Source: Bryoerythrophyllum caledonicum (lineage: Eukaryota; Streptophyta; Bryopsida; Pottiales; Pottiaceae). From it: 64,000 nt of DNA. The stretch is from assembly GCA_963971425.1 (NCBI GenBank), contig OZ020515.1:12788291-12852290 (forward strand), given 5' to 3'. The notes under the pieces were generated by a model. It was not told where the DNA came from, searched no databases, and worked only from the letters and a program-made list of their open reading frames with translations. Position 1 is the first letter of the stretch; each line of letters starts with the position of its first letter. Position numbers and translations under genes: made by a program. Positions 61,001 to 64,000 of this stretch are shown one piece after another.

Positions 61001-62042
61001 CCGCTAGAGGCCGTAACGTAAGGCGCGGTACAACTAGACCTTGCATGACTCTGACGAAGGCGTTCACAAGATGCAAAATGAGGAAAGACAAAATCAATCA
61101 GGAAACATACCAATGATGGCAGTGGAAGCGTCACAGCCGTGTTCTTTGTGCGCTCCGTGAAGCTCCTGTCCCTTCTCGCATACAGAGCTTCGGAGTTTGA
61201 CCTGTCTGTGACCGTCAATCAGCACCAGAAACATCAATTCAAATAGCAGAGGCACATTCTGAACGAAAACCTGTACCTTCTCCACACCAACCTAGAAATC
61301 ATACCAACTGCTCAAACAGACGCTACACTGATTCAGAGTAAACGTAGCCCAGGCTCTACGTCTACATGATCGGGGCTCAGAAAACACAAGAATGTCCGGG
61401 CGCACCATAAGACCGTGCAGATCCGACACACATGAACCACTTGTCCCACCCTCTAATCCACATATCCACCCCGCCCCGTGAAAAAACATGTGCAGAAATC
61501 TAGGGAAACTTCAAACCTACACCTCGAAGACTGCAATTCCCGCCGTAGCAAGGATGGTCATCAAGGCGACAATGCAAAACCTGCACGATCATTACAGCTC
61601 TGCACGCGGGACTGCATCCCATCACCTAATAATGCAACTTTGCAAGGTTTGCTAAACTTGGCTTGGTGGCGAATGAATGTCTTATTTGAACGGGGTTAAG
61701 AATAGCCCCAACGATCTGGTTGGTTTCAGTATTTACGGTTTTCCGATTCTCAAGCCGCGTAGGTCACATTCTCGAGACTGTCGGAGCTGAGAATAGCCAC
61801 TTTTGATGAACAGGAAGTTACAGAAGAGTGGGAGAAGCCGAACACCCTGCGAGAGGGAGAGACATGGTGGCACACATACCTGCGGTGATGCGCCGGGCGG
61901 AAGAGAAGCGCTTGCCGGGGTTCCAGTCGAACATGTTGAAGAAGGCGCCCACGCAGCCTCCCACTCGCGGCGACTGCGCGCCGGCGTGGTGGAACGACGG
62001 CGTTCGCCCGTGCGACTCTGTGAGCTCGTCCATCACCCTCAT
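58084..62042 (-). CDS. LONGIFOLIA / TON1-recruiting-motif (TRM) family protein, 963 aa
   Basis: Member of the plant TRM/LONGIFOLIA superfamily, which organises cortical microtubules and directs cell elongation by recruiting TON1/PP2A-type partners. Five coding exons: 62042-61880, 61205-61111, 60964-59270, 59181-58974, 58814-58084. Phases fit. The N-terminus has the family's first motif, 'GCVGAFFNMFDWNPGKR' (residues about 30-45). The 'VPGVVARLMGLES' motif (about 123-135) is the DUF3741-type signature. A long Ser/Pro/Lys-rich, mostly disordered middle (exon 3) includes 'RHKSIDDVFPELPMEE'. The C-terminal DUF4378 region covers about 745-955 ('LLFDSVNEVMALQPW', 'EVYRRICHWRDMAGNVLEAL', 'IGLAIERMLMKEILEEFEQD'). 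Start chosen as the first ATG of the open frame; 62033 is a second in-frame ATG. A CT microsatellite lies in the upstream leader. Confidence 0.92.
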
Positions 62043-64000
62043 GCTGCGCAGCGCAACAACGCCGTGCCAGTTGAATGCCAGGTCTCGAAAGCGTCTGCGC
62101 GGGGAGGCGGAACCGCCCCGGAATCCAATCACGCGCTCAAGTTTCGATCAAGCCTTCACGAAAACTCTGAAACGACGGCTTGACGCATCCGAACTCGGTG
62201 TCTTGAGATTTGGGGCAGATGACCCTCGTGGTCAGAGGTTGAGACAGTATCCGAGGATAGAGAAGACATGAGGCATTTGGAGTTGCCAGGAGTGCATTTG
62301 AAGCACCATGGCAGCATAGTATGTCGCGTGACGCAAATTTGCCGAGCTCCACCTCTCAGGCCTTATCAGCTCCAGGAGATGATTTTCGCAACACACTCGA
62401 CACCCTTCCTCACTGCGACGTTATTAATGTTCTCAGCTTTCGTGAACCGAGAAAGAGCCCTGCGTAACATGCTCTCAAGCCTTCCGTCGTCGCGGCTGTT
62501 CCTAACAATTGTGTCACCAAGCCCAAATAAACGAAGCTGGAGCAGTCGAGAGTATGAGAAGTCAAAGCACTCAGTCCTCTCTCTCTCTCTCTCTCTCTCG
62601 CTCAAAAACAGAAACCTTCTGCAACGACAAGCTCCTTCAACGCTGCATATCAAGCGTGAATCACTCCCTTGGGCTAGCTAGTATCGAATCACAGAACACG
62701 AGACACAAGCCTCGGCCACAAAAGCAACGAGCTGAAAGAGCACCAGTGGCGAGAGAACGAAGCTGGCACCAGCTCTGCTATGCCCACGAGCCTCCTGACG
62801 AGAGATGGCGGTCGCAGCAGCAGCTCGGAATCGCGGAGGAGATGGTTTGAAAGGCGTTTGAAACGAAGAGAGAGCGTCTAGTGCAAGCTCGAGCTTGCAT
62901 CCGTCACAGTCATGGAGTCATTACGGGAGCACTGTCCAGCAGCAAGTGAGCTTGACGTCCAGGACTTTTGGCTCCAGCTGCCGCAACCGCGCGGCTGCCA
63001 ACAGTAAAAACCACAGGAGCAGTAAATGAAACTTACGGCGCGATGAGGCGAGGGCCTGACGGTTCGGCGCGGCCGTTTGAACGAAGCGGCGCCCGAGCAC
63101 GGGTGGGGCCGGGCCCGGGCCTGAGGACCCGGCCCGCGCTTCAGAGCCCAGACCCGGCGTCAGGCTCGGATCGTGCTACTGTAGTTTACCGTAGACGGTT
63201 AAACTGGCACAAGTATTTACCTTGGTATGTCAATGTAATTTTATTTTATTTTTGTGTTATTTCATTTATATTTTTGGTGTGTTTTTCTGGTTTTGGGACT
63301 ACTTTTTACCTGATGCATAATCTTCGGAGGTAAACTTTCACTTTTGTTGGTACTCTTACAATTCTGATGTTTGATTGTTTTTATGTCTTAAAATGGCCAG
63401 ACGGTGCCCCCTTGAACTAATACGGTTTCTGTGATTTGAAGGATAAATTCATTTTCATTGAGAGAACCATAAATCCCTTAATATTTATGGTTTTTACGGC
63501 GAGGACAGTATGTGACAAATGAATCTACCTTCTTGAGTTTTCCTGAAATTTTTTACATGGTGGACCCTTTTTGTAGCCCCAACTTTGTAATCTTAATCTA
63601 ATGAAGGGGATTTCATGAAGAAGGTGACTTGGGTTAGAAGAGGTGTGTGAAGGAGCTATTTATCAATTCCTAGGAAATTTGGGGTGCTATGGAAAAACTA
63701 GTCTATGAAGATGTACCATGCTAATAGCTTTGTAGGATTCTTTTAATCGCGTTAACCCCTATAGGACCATTTGTACCTCCAAGGTACAAAACAATTTTGG
63801 GCAGGTTCCTAAATATCCATTTTTGAAGATTGTTTTTGGAAAGTTTTAGTGAGAATAGAAATACGGGTTATCTTTGAGGGGAGTTCAATTTTTATTTTTA
63901 TTTTCTGGACTTGTAGGAAAAAATTACGGTGCTTCAAATATAAGAAGCATGTTCCTTTTGGCAGTTGGGCACGGTACTATAGAGATGAATAGTGCTATTG
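62043..64000. other. upstream region of the TRM gene, then AT-rich intergenic DNA
   Basis: 62043-62900 probably contains the TRM leader and promoter. It includes an uninterrupted CT run at about 62577-62599. At 63035-63180 is a GC-rich patch with a near-palindromic 'gggccgggcccgggcc' core, followed by an abrupt change to AT-rich sequence. I see no gene up to the window end. Confidence 0.45.

Overview
This window is nuclear DNA of a land plant. The genes have GT-AG introns, mostly about 80-300 nt. Their products are plant families: ALWAYS EARLY/LIN-9, a LONGIFOLIA/TRM protein, a GH1 beta-glucosidase, a plastid tandem-GST_N protein, uL14/RPL23 and an ankyrin-PGG relic. GC-richer genes sit in AT-rich, repeat-laden intergenic DNA. 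This, the LINE type and the divergence from Arabidopsis families suggest a non-seed plant (moss, liverwort or lycophyte), but I cannot name the species. All exon models were spliced by hand from splice sites, frame continuity and remembered family similarity; phases add up in every intact model.

Layout. 1-9 kb is repeat territory: the 3' flank of a gene that probably lies just outside the window, diverged duplications, a ~178-bp tandem repeat that recurs as a head-to-head array near 7.6-8.2 kb, a block dense in CTTAAG, and a 5'-truncated LINE with an 11-bp target-site duplication. 10.2-18.7 kb (minus) is an 18-exon ALY/LIN-9 gene. 21-25.3 kb is an AT-rich desert with two more tails of the same LINE. 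25.7-26.7 kb (plus) encodes the small oligosaccharyltransferase subunit OST5/TMEM258. 27.8-29.4 kb (minus) is an intronless ORF of 544 codons with a STAT-like segment. 31.6-38.4 kb holds a duplicated segment, hairpins, a PIF/Harbinger-like MITE, a foldback element and a broken ankyrin-PGG gene.

41-62 kb is gene-dense: an aldo/keto reductase (minus), the beta-glucosidase (plus, preceded by a 50-bp minisatellite), a 710-aa WD40 protein with a Gly/Pro-rich N-terminus (minus), RPL23 (plus), a 220-aa Tudor-like basic protein (minus), the plastid GST/glutaredoxin-like protein (plus) and the TRM protein (minus). WD40/RPL23 and Tudor-like/GST-like are head-to-head pairs with shared upstream DNA. The first shared region carries six CCACGTC(A/G) boxes, site II elements and a telo-box. 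The neighbours do not form one pathway; this is ordinary eukaryotic gene order.

Most notable: covariation in the 3'-terminal hairpin of the LINE, the alternating CCACGTCA/CCACGTCG array in the RPL23/WD40 promoter, the CTTAAG-dense block, and two intact multi-exon genes whose products I do not recognise as named families.
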